Shown piece by piece: positions 33,617 to 42,527 of a DNA stretch of 64,000 nt. The first letter of the stretch is position 1. Each line of letters begins with the position of its first letter. Made by a program: the position numbers and the translations under genes. The stretch lies in the NCBI RefSeq assembly GCF_002291145.1, contig NZ_NTGE01000120.1:1-64000 (forward strand), written 5' to 3'. Origin of the DNA: Streptomyces sp. SA15 (lineage in GTDB: Bacteria; Actinomycetota; Actinomycetes; Streptomycetales; Streptomycetaceae). A model generated the notes under the pieces. The model saw only the letters and a list, made by a program, of their open reading frames with translations, searched no databases and had not been told where the DNA came from.

Positions 33617-36430
33617 TCACCCCACAGACGAGTAGGCCACAACCCCCCGCAACAGCTGATCAACCGCCTTACGCGCATTCTTCGCAACCGTCGAACCCCC
33701 GGAGGACACGGGCGCCGCCGCCGAAATCTGCCCCAGCACATCGATCACCTGCTTGCACCACCGCACAAAGTCCCCCGCCGGCATCTCCGCCTCGCGCAGC
33801 ACCTCGTCGAGCCCCTTCCCGGAAGCCCACATGTACGCGGCCCAGGCAAACCCGAGATCAGGCTCCCGCTGCCCGACCCCCTCGGTCTGACTGATCCGGA
33901 ACTCCTCCTCCAGCGCATCCAGCCGCCCCCAGATCCGCACCATCTCCCCCAGCGCGGCCTTCGCCTTGCCCGAAGGCAACTTCGGCGCCATCGCATCGTC
34001 GCTCAGCCGCGCCTCGTACACCAACGCGGAGACGCACCCGGCGAGTTCGGCAGGACCGAGCCCCTCCCACACGCCCGCGCGCAGACACTCACTCGCCAGC
34101 AGGTCCAGCTCGCCGTACAGCCGCGCGAGCCGCTTGCCGTGCTCGGTCACCTCGTCGCCGCGCAGATAGTCCAGCTCGGTCAGCAGCGCCACGATCCGGT
34201 CGAACGTACGGGCGATGGTGTTGGTACGCCCCTCGATGCGCCGCTCCAGCTGCGAGGTGTCCCGCAGCAGCCGGTGGTAGCGCTCGGCCCAACGGGCGTG
34301 ATCCTCACGGTCGTCGCAGCCGTGGCACGGATGCGCCCGGATCGCCGTGCGCAGCCGGGCGATCTCCCGGTCGTCGGCGGCCTGGGACCGCTTCTTGCGC
34401 GCCCGCTCCGGCGGAATGTGCCCGGCCTTGGTCCGCAGGGCGGACGCGAGGTCCCGACGGGACTGCGGCGACCGCGGATTGAAGGACTTCGGGATCCGCA
34501 TCCGCTCGAGCGGCTCGACGGGCACCGGGAAGTCCATCGACGCGAGCCGCTTGACCTGCCGCTCCGCCGTGAGCACCAGCGGACGCGGCCCGTCGTGGGC
34601 CTCGAACCCGCGGTGCCCGTTGGACCGCCCGGCAGGCAGGCCCGGATCCAGCACCAGCGCCAGACCCGCGTACTTGCCGGTCGGGACATGGATGACGTCC
34701 CCCGGCTTGAGCTTCTCCAGCGCAACGGCCGCCTCGGCCCGCCGCTGCGCCGCCCCCTGCCGGGCCAGCTCGGTCTCCCGGTCCTTGAGCTCCCGCCGCA
34801 GCCGTGCGTACTCCTCGAAGTCGCCGAGGTGGCAGGTCATGGAGGTCTTGTAGCCCTCGAGGCCCTCCTCGTTGCGCTGCACCTGCCGCGAGATCCCGAC
34901 GACCGACTTGTCGGCCTGGAACTGCGCGAACGACGTCTCCAGCAGCTCACGCGAGCGGTGCCGCCCGAACTGCTCGACGAGGTTGACCGCCATGTTGTAC
35001 GACGGCTTGAAGCTGGACCGCAGCGGATAGGTGCGCGTCCCGGCCAGTCCCGCGAGGTGCTCGGGGCTCATCCCGCGCTGCCACAGCACGACCGCGTGGC
35101 CCTCGATGTCGATCCCGCGCCGGCCCGCACGCCCCGTCAGCTGCGTGTACTCGCCGGGGGTGATGTCAGCGTGCTGCTCGCCGTTCCACTTGACCAGCTT
35201 CTCCAACACCACCGACCGGGCGGGCATGTTGATGCCCAGCGCGAGGGTCTCGGTCGCGAACACGGCCTTGACCAGGCCGCGTACGAACAGCTCCTCGACG
35301 ACCTCCTTGAACGTCGGCAGCATGCCCGCGTGGTGGGCGGCGATACCGCGCTCCAGGCCTTCCAGCCACTCGTAGTAACCGAGGACGTGCAGGTCCTCGG
35401 GCGGTATGGACGCCGTGCGCTCCTCGACGAGGGCGCGCACCCGGTCCCGCGCTTCTTCGTCGTTGAGTCTGAGCCCCGCGTACAGGCACTGCTGTACGGC
35501 GGCCTCGCAGGCGGCGCGGCTGAAGATGAACGTGATGGCGGGCAGCAGGCCCTCGGCGTCGAGCCGCTCGATGACTTCGGGCCGGCCGGGCGTCCACACG
35601 CGTGAGCGCTGCCGTCGTTCCCGCTCGCGGTCCGCCTCGCGCATCGCGCGGCCGCGCCTGCGGTCCTGGAACGACGGCCGGGTCGCCTCCATCCGGGCCA
35701 GCCGCGAGAGGTCGGGGTTGACGGCCTTCTTGTGGCCCTCGCCCTCCTCGAACAGGTCGTACATCCGACGGCCGGCGAGCACGTGCTGGAACAGTGGCAC
35801 GGGCCGGTGCTCGGAGACGATCACCTCGGTGTCGCCGCGGACGGTGTCGAGCCAGTCGCCGAACTCCTCGGCGTTCGACACGGTGGCCGAGAGCGAGACG
35901 AGGGTGACGGACTCGGGGAGGTGGATGATCACCTCTTCCCAGACGGCTCCACGGAAGCGGTCGGAGAGGTAGTGCACCTCGTCCATGACCACGTGTCCGA
36001 GGCCGAGGAGGGTCTGGGAGCCCGCGTAGAGCATGTTCCGCAGCACCTCGGTGGTCATCACGACCACCGGGGCGTCGGGGTTGACGCTGTTGTCGCCGGT
36101 GAGCAGGCCCACCTTCGCCGTGCCGTACCTGCGGCACAGGTCGGCGTACTTCTGGTTCGACAGCGCCTTGATGGGTGTCGTGTAGAAGCACTTCTTGCCC
36201 TGCTGGAGGGCGAGGTGGACGGCGAACTCGCCGACGATCGTCTTGCCGGAGCCGGTGGGAGCGGCCACCAGGACGCCCTTGCCCGCCTCGAGTGCCTCGC
36301 AGGCCTCGATCTGGAAGGGGTCGAGGCCGAAGTCGTACATCTCGCGGAAGGAGGCGAGCGCGGTGGCCTGCTCGACAGCGCGCCTGCGTGCTGCCGCGTA
36401 CCGCTCGGCCGGTGAGAGATCCTCTGTCAT
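33617..36430 (-). CDS. helY: HelY-like DEVH-box (Ski2 family) helicase
   Basis: A 937-residue superfamily 2 helicase. Walker A is APTGSGKT (57-64), Walker B is MDEVH (149-153), motif III is LSATVSN, motif VI is QLTGRAGRRG, and a C-terminal Ski2-like (DSHCT) domain ends the protein. The mycobacterial HelY gene has the same place beside tatC/tatA and pafBC. Its role is RNA or DNA unwinding in maintenance; the substrate is not settled. The ATG at 36430 fits both the conserved N-terminus and the promoter: a PafBC-type promoter ends 10 bases upstream, giving a nearly leaderless mRNA. Confidence 0.85.
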   Translation of the reverse strand: MTEDLSPAERYAAARRRAVEQATALASFREMYDFGLDPFQIEACEALEAGKGVLVAAPTGSGKTIVGEFAVHLALQQGKKCFYTTPIKALSNQKYADLCRRYGTAKVGLLTGDNSVNPDAPVVVMTTEVLRNMLYAGSQTLLGLGHVVMDEVHYLSDRFRGAVWEEVIIHLPESVTLVSLSATVSNAEEFGDWLDTVRGDTEVIVSEHRPVPLFQHVLAGRRMYDLFEEGEGHKKAVNPDLSRLARMEATRPSFQDRRRGRAMREADRERERRQRSRVWTPGRPEVIERLDAEGLLPAITFIFSRAACEAAVQQCLYAGLRLNDEEARDRVRALVEERTASIPPEDLHVLGYYEWLEGLERGIAAHHAGMLPTFKEVVEELFVRGLVKAVFATETLALGINMPARSVVLEKLVKWNGEQHADITPGEYTQLTGRAGRRGIDIEGHAVVLWQRGMSPEHLAGLAGTRTYPLRSSFKPSYNMAVNLVEQFGRHRSRELLETSFAQFQADKSVVGISRQVQRNEEGLEGYKTSMTCHLGDFEEYARLRRELKDRETELARQGAAQRRAEAAVALEKLKPGDVIHVPTGKYAGLALVLDPGLPAGRSNGHRGFEAHDGPRPLVLTAERQVKRLASMDFPVPVEPLERMRIPKSFNPRSPQSRRDLASALRTKAGHIPPERARKKRSQAADDREIARLRTAIRAHPCHGCDDREDHARWAERYHRLLRDTSQLERRIEGRTNTIARTFDRIVALLTELDYLRGDEVTEHGKRLARLYGELDLLASECLRAGVWEGLGPAELAGCVSALVYEARLSDDAMAPKLPSGKAKAALGEMVRIWGRLDALEEEFRISQTEGVGQREPDLGFAWAAYMWASGKGLDEVLREAEMPAGDFVRWCKQVIDVLGQISAAAPVSSGGSTVAKNARKAVDQLLRGVVAYSSVG

Positions 36431-36440
36431 CGTGCTTTCG

Positions 36441-36463
36441 AGCGTACCGGGCCCCACTGACAA
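36441..36463 (-). promoter_or_regulatory. RecA-NDp/PafBC-type promoter of helY
   Basis: On the minus strand TTGTCAGTG (36463-36455), exactly eight bases, then TACGCT (36446-36441), then ten bases to the ATG. It matches every position of the consensus tTGTCRgtg-N8-TAnnnT. Confidence 0.75.
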
Positions 36464-36611
36464 CAGGACGATCATTATCCGGATCGGCACTCCGCGAACC
36501 AGGGATCCGCGCAGTTCACCGCTCTTCGCCCGGCCGCCCCTCGTATACGACGCGCGGCCGGGTGCGCCGCGTGGGCGCCCCGGCCGCGGGGGCTGTGAAG
36601 AGGGGATCCCC

Positions 36612-37559
36612 TCAGGTCACGTCGTCATAGCCGTTGACCCGTTCCGTGGTCGCCTGCTCGGGCAGGGCACGGCTGGCGCTGACGGTTTCGACCTCGCCGA
36701 TGTCCTCGGGCGTGAGGTCCAGCTCGGAGGCCTCGTCGTCGTCGGGGCCCAGCGCCTCGCGGCGGCGCCTGCGCCGGTCGTTGATCAGTGAGAAGGCGAC
36801 CGCGCCGAAGTACAGGATCCAGATCGGTCCGGCCAGCGCCAGCATGGTCAGCGGGTCCGTGCTCGGGGTCGCGACCGCCGCGAACACCGTGATGCCCATG
36901 ATCATGCCGCGCCACCAGCCGAGCATCCGCTTGCCGGTGATCGCCCCGGTGAGGTTGAGGAAGACCAGCAGCAGGGGCAGCTCGAAGGAGAGGCCGAAGA
37001 CGAGCACCATGCGCGTGACGAGGTCGAGCAGGTCGTCCAGCGGCAGGAGGTTGGAGGTGTTGCCCGGCGTGAAGTCGAGCAGCACCTTCGCCGTGGTGGG
37101 CAGCACCGAGTAGGCGAAGTACGCGCCGCCGATGAAGAGCGGGGCACCCGTGCCGACGAACGCGTAGGCGTACTTCTTCTCGTGCCGGTGGAGTCCGGGC
37201 GCAACGAAGGCCCACAGCTGGTAGAGCCACACCGGCGACGCCAGGACGACGCCGACCATCAACGACACCTTCAGCGCCAGCGTGAACGGCGTGAGCAGAC
37301 CGTTGATGGTGATCTGGGCACACGGCTCGGTGGACTTCGACTTCGCCAGTTCCGCGAAGGTCATGTCACAGCCGACCGAGTCGAGGATCGGCTTGGTGAT
37401 CAAGTTGATGATGTCGTTGTAGAAGAAGGCGGCGACGACCGTGACGGCAACGATGGCCAGCAATGCCTTCGCGAGCCGGTTGCGAAGCTCACGAAGATGC
37501 TCCGCGAGGGGCATCCGCCCCTCGGGATCCTTCTCCTCTTTGCGGGCAGACTTCAGCAA
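36612..37559 (-). CDS. tatC: Sec-independent protein translocase TatC
   Basis: A 315-residue membrane protein with six predicted helices. The conserved N-terminal EHLRELRNRLAKAL and the loop SPVWLYQLWAFVAPGL are typical of TatC, which binds twin-arginine signal peptides in the inner membrane. The acidic C-terminal tail of about 55 residues is common in actinobacteria. The TTG start at 37559 fits the preserved N-terminus. It lies 47 bases downstream of tatA, which supplies the pore component. Confidence 0.93.
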   Translation of the reverse strand: MLKSARKEEKDPEGRMPLAEHLRELRNRLAKALLAIVAVTVVAAFFYNDIINLITKPILDSVGCDMTFAELAKSKSTEPCAQITINGLLTPFTLALKVSLMVGVVLASPVWLYQLWAFVAPGLHRHEKKYAYAFVGTGAPLFIGGAYFAYSVLPTTAKVLLDFTPGNTSNLLPLDDLLDLVTRMVLVFGLSFELPLLLVFLNLTGAITGKRMLGWWRGMIMGITVFAAVATPSTDPLTMLALAGPIWILYFGAVAFSLINDRRRRRREALGPDDDEASELDLTPEDIGEVETVSASRALPEQATTERVNGYDDVT

Positions 37560-37606
37560 CCCACGTTCCCATCTCGTGCGGCGGGCCGGAGATCACCGGC
37601 CCTGCG

Positions 37607-37897
37607 TCAGCGCTTGGTGGTGTCCGTCGGCTCGGTGACCGGGCGCGAGCTCGTCACGTCGCCGGGGGCTGCCTGGATCGTGCGCTGGGCCGGGGTCTGC
37701 TGGTCGTCGTGCGGCGGGGCCGCGGGAGCGGACGCGTTGTCCTGGCCCTCGGTCTTCATCGCCTTGGCCTCGCTCTTGAGGATGCGCGCGGACTTGCCGA
37801 GCGAACGCGCCATGTCCGGAAGCTTCTTCGCGCCGAACAGCAGGATGATGACGACGAGGATGAGAATGATCTCGGGGGCGCCGAGCCTTCCGAACAT
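37607..37897 (-). CDS. tatA: Twin-arginine translocase subunit TatA
   Basis: A 96-residue TatA/E protein. One N-terminal membrane helix (IILILVVIILLFGAKKLP) leads, through the FG-KKLP hinge, to an amphipathic helix (DMARSLGKSARILKSEA) and a Pro/Thr-rich tail. TatA oligomerises to form the passage for folded proteins. The ATG at 37897 gives the standard start MFGRLGAPE. A set of GTCCGA inverted repeats lies 42-70 bases upstream. Confidence 0.93.
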   Translation of the reverse strand: MFGRLGAPEIILILVVIILLFGAKKLPDMARSLGKSARILKSEAKAMKTEGQDNASAPAAPPHDDQQTPAQRTIQAAPGDVTSSRPVTEPTDTTKR

Positions 37898-37938
37898 AAG
37901 TCTTTACCTTCTCACCGAGGCGGCTGGGGTGGGGTGCT

Positions 37939-37964
37939 GTCCGACCGATCGGACATGTGTCCGA
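37939..37964. promoter_or_regulatory. Nested inverted repeats upstream of tatA
   Basis: GTCCGA (37939-37944), TCGGAC (37949-37954) and GTCCGA (37959-37964) alternate in orientation. The second and third form a near-perfect palindrome TCGGACA-TG-TGTCCGA. They lie in the tatA promoter region and look like sites for a dimeric regulator; which one is unknown. Confidence 0.45.
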
Positions 37965-38158
37965 TCGACCGTGCTGGCAGCGATCGTAACGCTCAGGGGT
38001 AAACGTGTGGCAATCCCTGTGCGTACTCCCGGTCCGCGGTCCGGGCCTCGTTCTCCGGGCCGCGACCAGCAGCGTACCTGGCGGGGCCGTCAAGGTGACA
38101 GGGCGAAGTGGCCCAAAGCGCATCACATGCGGGACTCACAGGTCCTGTACGGCAGTTC

Positions 38159-38353
38159 TCACAGCGAGTCCGCAGCCCGCGCGGCGCTCATGGACGCGCG
38201 CTCCAGGTCCTCGGCGGCGCGGTTGATGCGCTGCGCGGAGTCCGTGACCTGCCTGCCCAGACGCTGCGCCTCCAGGAAGACCCGTACGGCGAGCACACCG
38301 AGAACAGCAAGACCCAGGAAACCCACAACTACCGCGAACATCGGCCAGAACAT
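38159..38353 (-). CDS. Small membrane protein with a helical tail
   Basis: A 64-residue protein. One membrane helix occupies residues 5-27 (FAVVVGFLGLAVLGVLAVRV) and is followed by an amphipathic, probably coiled-coil helix (LGRQVTDSAQRINRAAEDLE). It fits between tatA and the zinc-ribbon gene on the same strand, a position I recall as conserved in Streptomyces. The function is unknown. The form resembles small scaffold or envelope proteins. Confidence 0.65.
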   Translation of the reverse strand: MFWPMFAVVVGFLGLAVLGVLAVRVFLEAQRLGRQVTDSAQRINRAAEDLERASMSAARAADSL

Positions 38354-38425
38354 GACGCCGAGCCTAGACCGTCCGGCACATCAGTCAGTGCCAGAGGTCG
38401 TGCCAGAAGTCGTGCCAGAGGCCGT

Positions 38426-38719
38426 CTAGAGGGTCGAGTGCAGCCGCAGGGTGCTGACCCCGCCCCCGGTGAGCAGTTCGACGATCCGCTGGCCGGCGGG
38501 CTTGCGGACGGCCGCACCGCACTCGGGGCAGGTGAAGGAGTAGAAGGTGGTACGGCTCGTGGCGCCGATGGCGAGGCGCAGGGCGCTCGCGGCGAGTTCG
38601 AAGCGCCCCCGGCAGTCCGGGCAGCCCGCCCGGAACACCACGGGAGCCACGCTCTTCATCCCGGCGAACGCGGCGGCCACCGTCATTCCCCGCACACCAG
38701 ACGTCGACGACTCGCTCAA
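38426..38719 (-). CDS. FmdB-like zinc-ribbon protein
   Basis: A 97-residue protein with two CxxC knuckles, CPDCRGRF and CPECG, about 35 residues apart, predicting one zinc ribbon. The start is the TTG at 38719 (SESSTSGVRGM), preceded by AGGAGCAGGGG. The nature of its partner is unknown; such small ribbons often bind nucleic acid or protein. It lies 72 bases after pafC on the same strand and may be part of its transcript. Confidence 0.7.
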   Translation of the reverse strand: MSESSTSGVRGMTVAAAFAGMKSVAPVVFRAGCPDCRGRFELAASALRLAIGATSRTTFYSFTCPECGAAVRKPAGQRIVELLTGGGVSTLRLHSTL

Positions 38720-38790
38720 AGCCCCTGCTCCTCTGTTTCTGGTCGTTCGCCTCCGGGGCGCGACAGCCGGTGTCGACGCGCCCCTGCTGC

Positions 38791-39834
38791 TCACTCGCGT
38801 CTGTCGTACGGCCGGTCGGACTGCCCGTCCTGCCCCGCGCGCACTTCGGGCACGCCCGCTGCCTCGACCCCGTCGTACGCCGCCAGCGCCTCGCGAGCCG
38901 CCTGACGGGCGCTGTCGGCGAGGTCGCGCGGCGAGACGATCCGGCCGTCGCGGCCGAGTCGCAGCGCCAGCCGCCTGAGCGACGCCGGATCCGGGGTGCG
39001 CAGAGTGATGCGCAGCCCGCCGTCCGGAAGCTCATCCGCGCTGTCGTGCGGGTAGTACTCGGCCACCCAGCGCCCGCCGGGACCGACCTCGACCACGACC
39101 TCCGGATCCTCGGCGGCGGGCTGCACCAGCCCCTCCGACAGATCCCTGAGCTCGATCTCGGGCGGCGCGGACGGTTCGTCGAGGATCTTGATCTCGGCGA
39201 CCCGGTCGAGCCGGAAGGTGCGGCGCGCCTCGGAGCGGCGGCACCAGGCCTCGACGTAGGTGTGGCCGACGCTGACCAGACGGATCGGGTCGATCTCCCG
39301 TTCGGTGACCTCGTCGCGGGCGGGCGAGTAGTAGCGGATCCACAGGCGGCGCCGCTCGGCGATCGCCCGGTCGACGTCCGCGAAGACGCCGCCCTCGGAC
39401 TCGAAGGTCACCGACAGCCGGGAGCTGGCCCCCGCCTGTTCGCCGGCCGCGGCCTCCACCTTGGCGGTGGCCCGCAGCAACGCCTGCCGGTCGCTCTCGC
39501 GCAGGCCGGGCAGGGTCGACACCGCGCGGGCGGCCACCAGCAGCGCGGTGGCCTCGTCGGCGGCGAGCCGCAGCGGCTCCGCGACATCGTCGGGGTTGTG
39601 CCACCAGATGCGCTCGCCGTCGGTGTCGATGTCGAGCAGATCGCCGCCGCGGAAGCTGGTGCCGCACATGGGCAGCACATCGAGGTCGGAGACCAGTTCC
39701 TCCTCGGTGATCCCGAAGGCGCGGGCCACATCCTCGACCCGGGCGCCGGGGCGCTCCTTCAGATAGGTCATCAGGGAGAGCATCCGCCGGGTCTGGTCGA
39801 TGGCGTTGGTCGGCCTGGCCGGTTTTCCCACCAC
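38791..39834 (-). CDS. pafC: WYL-domain transcriptional regulator PafC
   Basis: A 347-residue protein. A winged HTH at the N-terminus (TRRMLSLMTYLKERPGARVE, ITEEELVSDLDVL) is followed by a WYL domain (RRLWIRYYSPARDE, YVEAWCRRSEARRTFRLDR) and the WCX C-terminal domain. With PafB it forms the activator of the LexA-independent DNA-damage response in actinobacteria. It binds single-stranded DNA through the WYL domain and promoters of RecA-NDp type. The start is one of two adjacent GTGs at 39834 and 39831. It lies 14 bases after pafB. Confidence 0.87.
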   Translation of the reverse strand: MVGKPARPTNAIDQTRRMLSLMTYLKERPGARVEDVARAFGITEEELVSDLDVLPMCGTSFRGGDLLDIDTDGERIWWHNPDDVAEPLRLAADEATALLVAARAVSTLPGLRESDRQALLRATAKVEAAAGEQAGASSRLSVTFESEGGVFADVDRAIAERRRLWIRYYSPARDEVTEREIDPIRLVSVGHTYVEAWCRRSEARRTFRLDRVAEIKILDEPSAPPEIELRDLSEGLVQPAAEDPEVVVEVGPGGRWVAEYYPHDSADELPDGGLRITLRTPDPASLRRLALRLGRDGRIVSPRDLADSARQAAREALAAYDGVEAAGVPEVRAGQDGQSDRPYDRRE

Positions 39835-39848
39835 TTTCTTACGCCCCC

Positions 39849-40802
39849 TCAGCCCTTGGCCACGGCACGCAGCCGGTCCACCACGTCGGCCCGCAGCTCG
39901 GCGGGCTCCAGGACCACCACGTCCGGCCCGAACTCCACCAGCCAGGCGTCCAGGCCATGGCCGTACGGAATCTCCAACTCGTCCCAGCCGTCGCCCAGTT
40001 CCCGCACGAAGGTGGCCTTCGCCCGTAGGGGGTACCCCGCGCCCGTCCGCAGCCGGATCAGCGCGGAGCGGTCGGCGGTCTCGCCCGCCCAGCTCGCGAC
40101 GGTCTCCCGCACGGTGACGACATCCGGGACCGGAGCGGTGTACCGGGTTCCGCGCGTGCGCACCTTGCCGGTGATCCGGGACAGCCGGAACACCCGCTCG
40201 GCACCCCGGTCGCGGTCGAAGCACGCGAGGTACCAGTGACCGCGCCAGCACTCCAGGGCCCACGGCTCGACGTGCCGGGGCTCGGGGCGGGCGGCGGTGG
40301 CCTTGCGATAGTCGAAGACCACCGGGCGGCGGTCGCGGCAGGCCAGCATCAGCGGCTCGAACGCGGCCTCGTGCACCGGGATGCGCGGCTCCAGGGCGCC
40401 ATGCGCCTCATAGGGGTCGACGTCCTCGGGCAGCCCGGCCGCGCGCAGCTTCTGCAGGGCGCCGCTGGCCGCGCCAGCGAGCCGCGCCTGCTGCCACACC
40501 TTGGCGGCCAGGCCCAGGGCGGCGGCCTCCTCGGCGTCGAGGGTGATGGGCGGGAGGCGGTTGCTGTCGCGGCGGGCCAGGTAGCCGACCTCGCCGTCCA
40601 GGTTCTCGACGGTCTCGATCACGAGTCCGAGCTCGCGAAGATCGTCCTTGTCCCGCTCGAACATCCGGTTGAAGGAGTCGTCACTACCCGCTTCGAGGTA
40701 GGCCTCGATGGACTCACGCAGCTCGCGCTTGCTGAGCGGCCGCCGCGTCCCGAGCAGACACAGCGCCAGGTTCATCAGCCGCTCGGCCTTGGCAATGGCC
40801 AT
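39849..40802 (-). CDS. pafB: WYL-domain transcriptional regulator PafB
   Basis: A 317-residue paralogue and partner of PafC: N-terminal HTH (KAERLMNLALCLLGTRRPLS), central WYL domain (RPVVFDYRKATAARPEPRHV, WYLACFDRDRGAERVFRLSR) and WCX tail. The heterodimer stimulates RNA polymerase at damage promoters. The ATG at 40802 has GGGAGGCGAAGG upstream and matches the conserved start MAIAKAERL. Three genes in this window carry matching promoters. Confidence 0.88.
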   Translation of the reverse strand: MAIAKAERLMNLALCLLGTRRPLSKRELRESIEAYLEAGSDDSFNRMFERDKDDLRELGLVIETVENLDGEVGYLARRDSNRLPPITLDAEEAAALGLAAKVWQQARLAGAASGALQKLRAAGLPEDVDPYEAHGALEPRIPVHEAAFEPLMLACRDRRPVVFDYRKATAARPEPRHVEPWALECWRGHWYLACFDRDRGAERVFRLSRITGKVRTRGTRYTAPVPDVVTVRETVASWAGETADRSALIRLRTGAGYPLRAKATFVRELGDGWDELEIPYGHGLDAWLVEFGPDVVVLEPAELRADVVDRLRAVAKG

Positions 40803-40874
40803 CGACGCCCTTCGCCTCCCTATGTGCTTGACGACGTTGACCGTACCGCCCCGAAGTGGCGTGGCAAAAGCCGA

Positions 40875-40902
40875 GGGCCCATGCCAGGACAGGCATGGGC
40901 CC
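40875..40902 (-). terminator. Terminator between the FKBP gene and pafB
   Basis: A perfect 11-bp stem GGGCCCATGCC/GGCATGGGCCC with a 6-base loop, followed on the minus strand by CTCGGCTTTTG. It ends the FKBP transcript and implies a separate promoter for pafBC. Confidence 0.8.
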
Positions 40903-40930
40903 CAGGTGGTCAAGACCGGTCGTACGGCGA

Positions 40931-41302
40931 TCAGACCCCGAGGAGGTCGACCACGAAGATCAGGGTCTCGCCGGGCTTGATCGCCGGGGTCGGGCTCTGG
41001 TTGCCGTAGGCGAGGTGGGCCGGGATGGTCAGCTGGCGGCGGCCGCCGACCTTCATGCCCTGCACGCCCTGGTCCCAGCCCTTGATGACCCGGCCGCCGC
41101 CCAGCGGGAAGCGGAACGGGGTACCGCGGTTCCAGCTGGCGTCGAACTCCTCGCCGGTGCTGAAGGCGACGCCCACGTAGTGGACGGTGACGGTCTGACC
41201 CGCCTGCGCCACGGCGCCGTCGCCCTCCCAGATGTCCTTGATCTCGAGGTCCGCCGGGGGCTCGCCGCCCGGGAAGTCGATCTCGGGCTTGTCGATGCTC
41301 AC
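40931..41302 (-). CDS. Cytoplasmic FKBP-type peptidyl-prolyl isomerase
   Basis: A 123-residue single-domain FKBP (VTVHYVGVAFSTGEEFDASW, VIKGWDQGVQGMKVGGRR, LAYGNQSP) with all usual drug-pocket residues near the family positions. No signal peptide. It accelerates proline isomerisation in protein folding. The GTG at 41302 gives the family's usual short leader. It precedes pafBC on the same strand but is separated by a terminator. Confidence 0.9.
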   Translation of the reverse strand: MSIDKPEIDFPGGEPPADLEIKDIWEGDGAVAQAGQTVTVHYVGVAFSTGEEFDASWNRGTPFRFPLGGGRVIKGWDQGVQGMKVGGRRQLTIPAHLAYGNQSPTPAIKPGETLIFVVDLLGV

Positions 41303-41389
41303 GTCTTACGCTCCTGCTTGTCCGCGGAAAGGCAACAGGGACCAGTCTTGCATCCCGGCGTGATCACCGCGCGCCCGCGCCCGGGGGCG

Positions 41390-42397
41390 TCACATCTTCG
41401 CCAGGATGTCCACCGAGAAGACCAGCGTGGAGTCCTTCTTGATACCGCTGCCCTCCGGCGGGCTGTCGCCGTACCCCAGGTTCGGCGGGACGACGATCAG
41501 CACGCGGCTGCCGACCTTCTTGCCGGTCAGCCCCTGCGCCCAGCCCTTGACGACCTGCTGGAGCGAGAACGACGTCAGCGCCTTGCGGCCGTACGTCGAG
41601 TCGAACTCCTTGCCGGTGTCCCACAGCACGCCCTTGTACTGCACGAGCACGGTGCTGTCCGCGGCGACCTCGTCGCCGTCGCCCTCGATGACGTAGTTCG
41701 CCACCAGCTTCGTCGGCGCGTCCGACTTGGGGATCTCGATGGAGGGCGCCTTGCCGTCGGTGTTGGTGCCGACCTTCGGCACGTCGATGTTGTCCTGGGC
41801 GACGTCTGTCCCCTTGGCCGAGCTCGTCGCGTTGAACGTGTCCTGCACGTCGACGACGAAGACCAGCGTGTCGGTGCCCTTGATGCCGCCCTGCGGATTG
41901 CCCTGCGTGCCATAACCCCAGGTGGGCGGCACGGCGAACTCGACCCGGCTGCCGGTCTTCTTGCCCGCCAGCGCGTACCGCCAGCCGTCGATGATGCTGC
42001 CCGTGGAGAGCTGGATGAGCAGCGGCGTCTTGCGGTCGTAGGAGTTGTCGAAGACCTTCGCCGTGTCCCAGATCTGGCCGAGGTAGTGCGCCTGGATGTA
42101 GTCGTTCTCCGCGACGGTCTTGCCGCTGCCCGCGACGAGCGTCTTCACCGCCAGCTGCTTCGACGGGTTGCCGCTCCCCTTGGCCACCGTCGGCTTCTCG
42201 CCGAACTTCGTGCCCGCGCTGATCGCCGGCAGCGGGCCGTCGACGATCTTCGGTGGCGGCGCCGCCGTCGGGGCCGGCGCCGAGGGTGAGGGCGACGCGC
42301 TGTCGCTCGCCTTACTCGAGTCGGACCCGTCGTCGCCGCATGCGGCGAGCGTCGTCAGTCCTGCGGGTACGGCAATGAGAAGGGAGCGTCGGCGCAC
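41390..42397 (-). CDS. FKBP-type isomerase lipoprotein with two domains
   Basis: A 335-residue lipoprotein (lipobox LAAC, C20) with a Ser/Pro-rich linker. FKBP domain 1 covers about 95-190 (YIQAHYLGQIWDTAKVFDNS, WGYGTQGNPQGG) and domain 2 about 235-335 (VLVQYKGVLWDTGKEFDSTY, LGYGDSPPEG). It acts outside the membrane on exported proteins. Near the tat genes it may help fold Tat or Sec substrates, but that is context only. GTG start at 42397. Confidence 0.87.
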   Translation of the reverse strand: MRRRSLLIAVPAGLTTLAACGDDGSDSSKASDSASPSPSAPAPTAAPPPKIVDGPLPAISAGTKFGEKPTVAKGSGNPSKQLAVKTLVAGSGKTVAENDYIQAHYLGQIWDTAKVFDNSYDRKTPLLIQLSTGSIIDGWRYALAGKKTGSRVEFAVPPTWGYGTQGNPQGGIKGTDTLVFVVDVQDTFNATSSAKGTDVAQDNIDVPKVGTNTDGKAPSIEIPKSDAPTKLVANYVIEGDGDEVAADSTVLVQYKGVLWDTGKEFDSTYGRKALTSFSLQQVVKGWAQGLTGKKVGSRVLIVVPPNLGYGDSPPEGSGIKKDSTLVFSVDILAKM

Positions 42398-42460
42398 TGT
42401 GGGGGCCTCGTAATCAGTCGATCTTGTTGATGGAGTGCGCGCAACTCTACGGCGTGAGAA

Positions 42461-42489
42461 GGGCGCCGTACGTGAAACGTACGGCGCCC
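42461..42489 (-). terminator. Terminator after pafA
   Basis: A perfect 12-bp stem GGGCGCCGTACG/CGTACGGCGCCC with a 5-base loop, 39 bases past the pafA stop. It separates pafA from the FKBP lipoprotein gene. Confidence 0.75.
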
Positions 42490-42527
42490 GTGTTGCGTTC
42501 CAGTGGTTCTTGCGGAAACGCGTTTGC

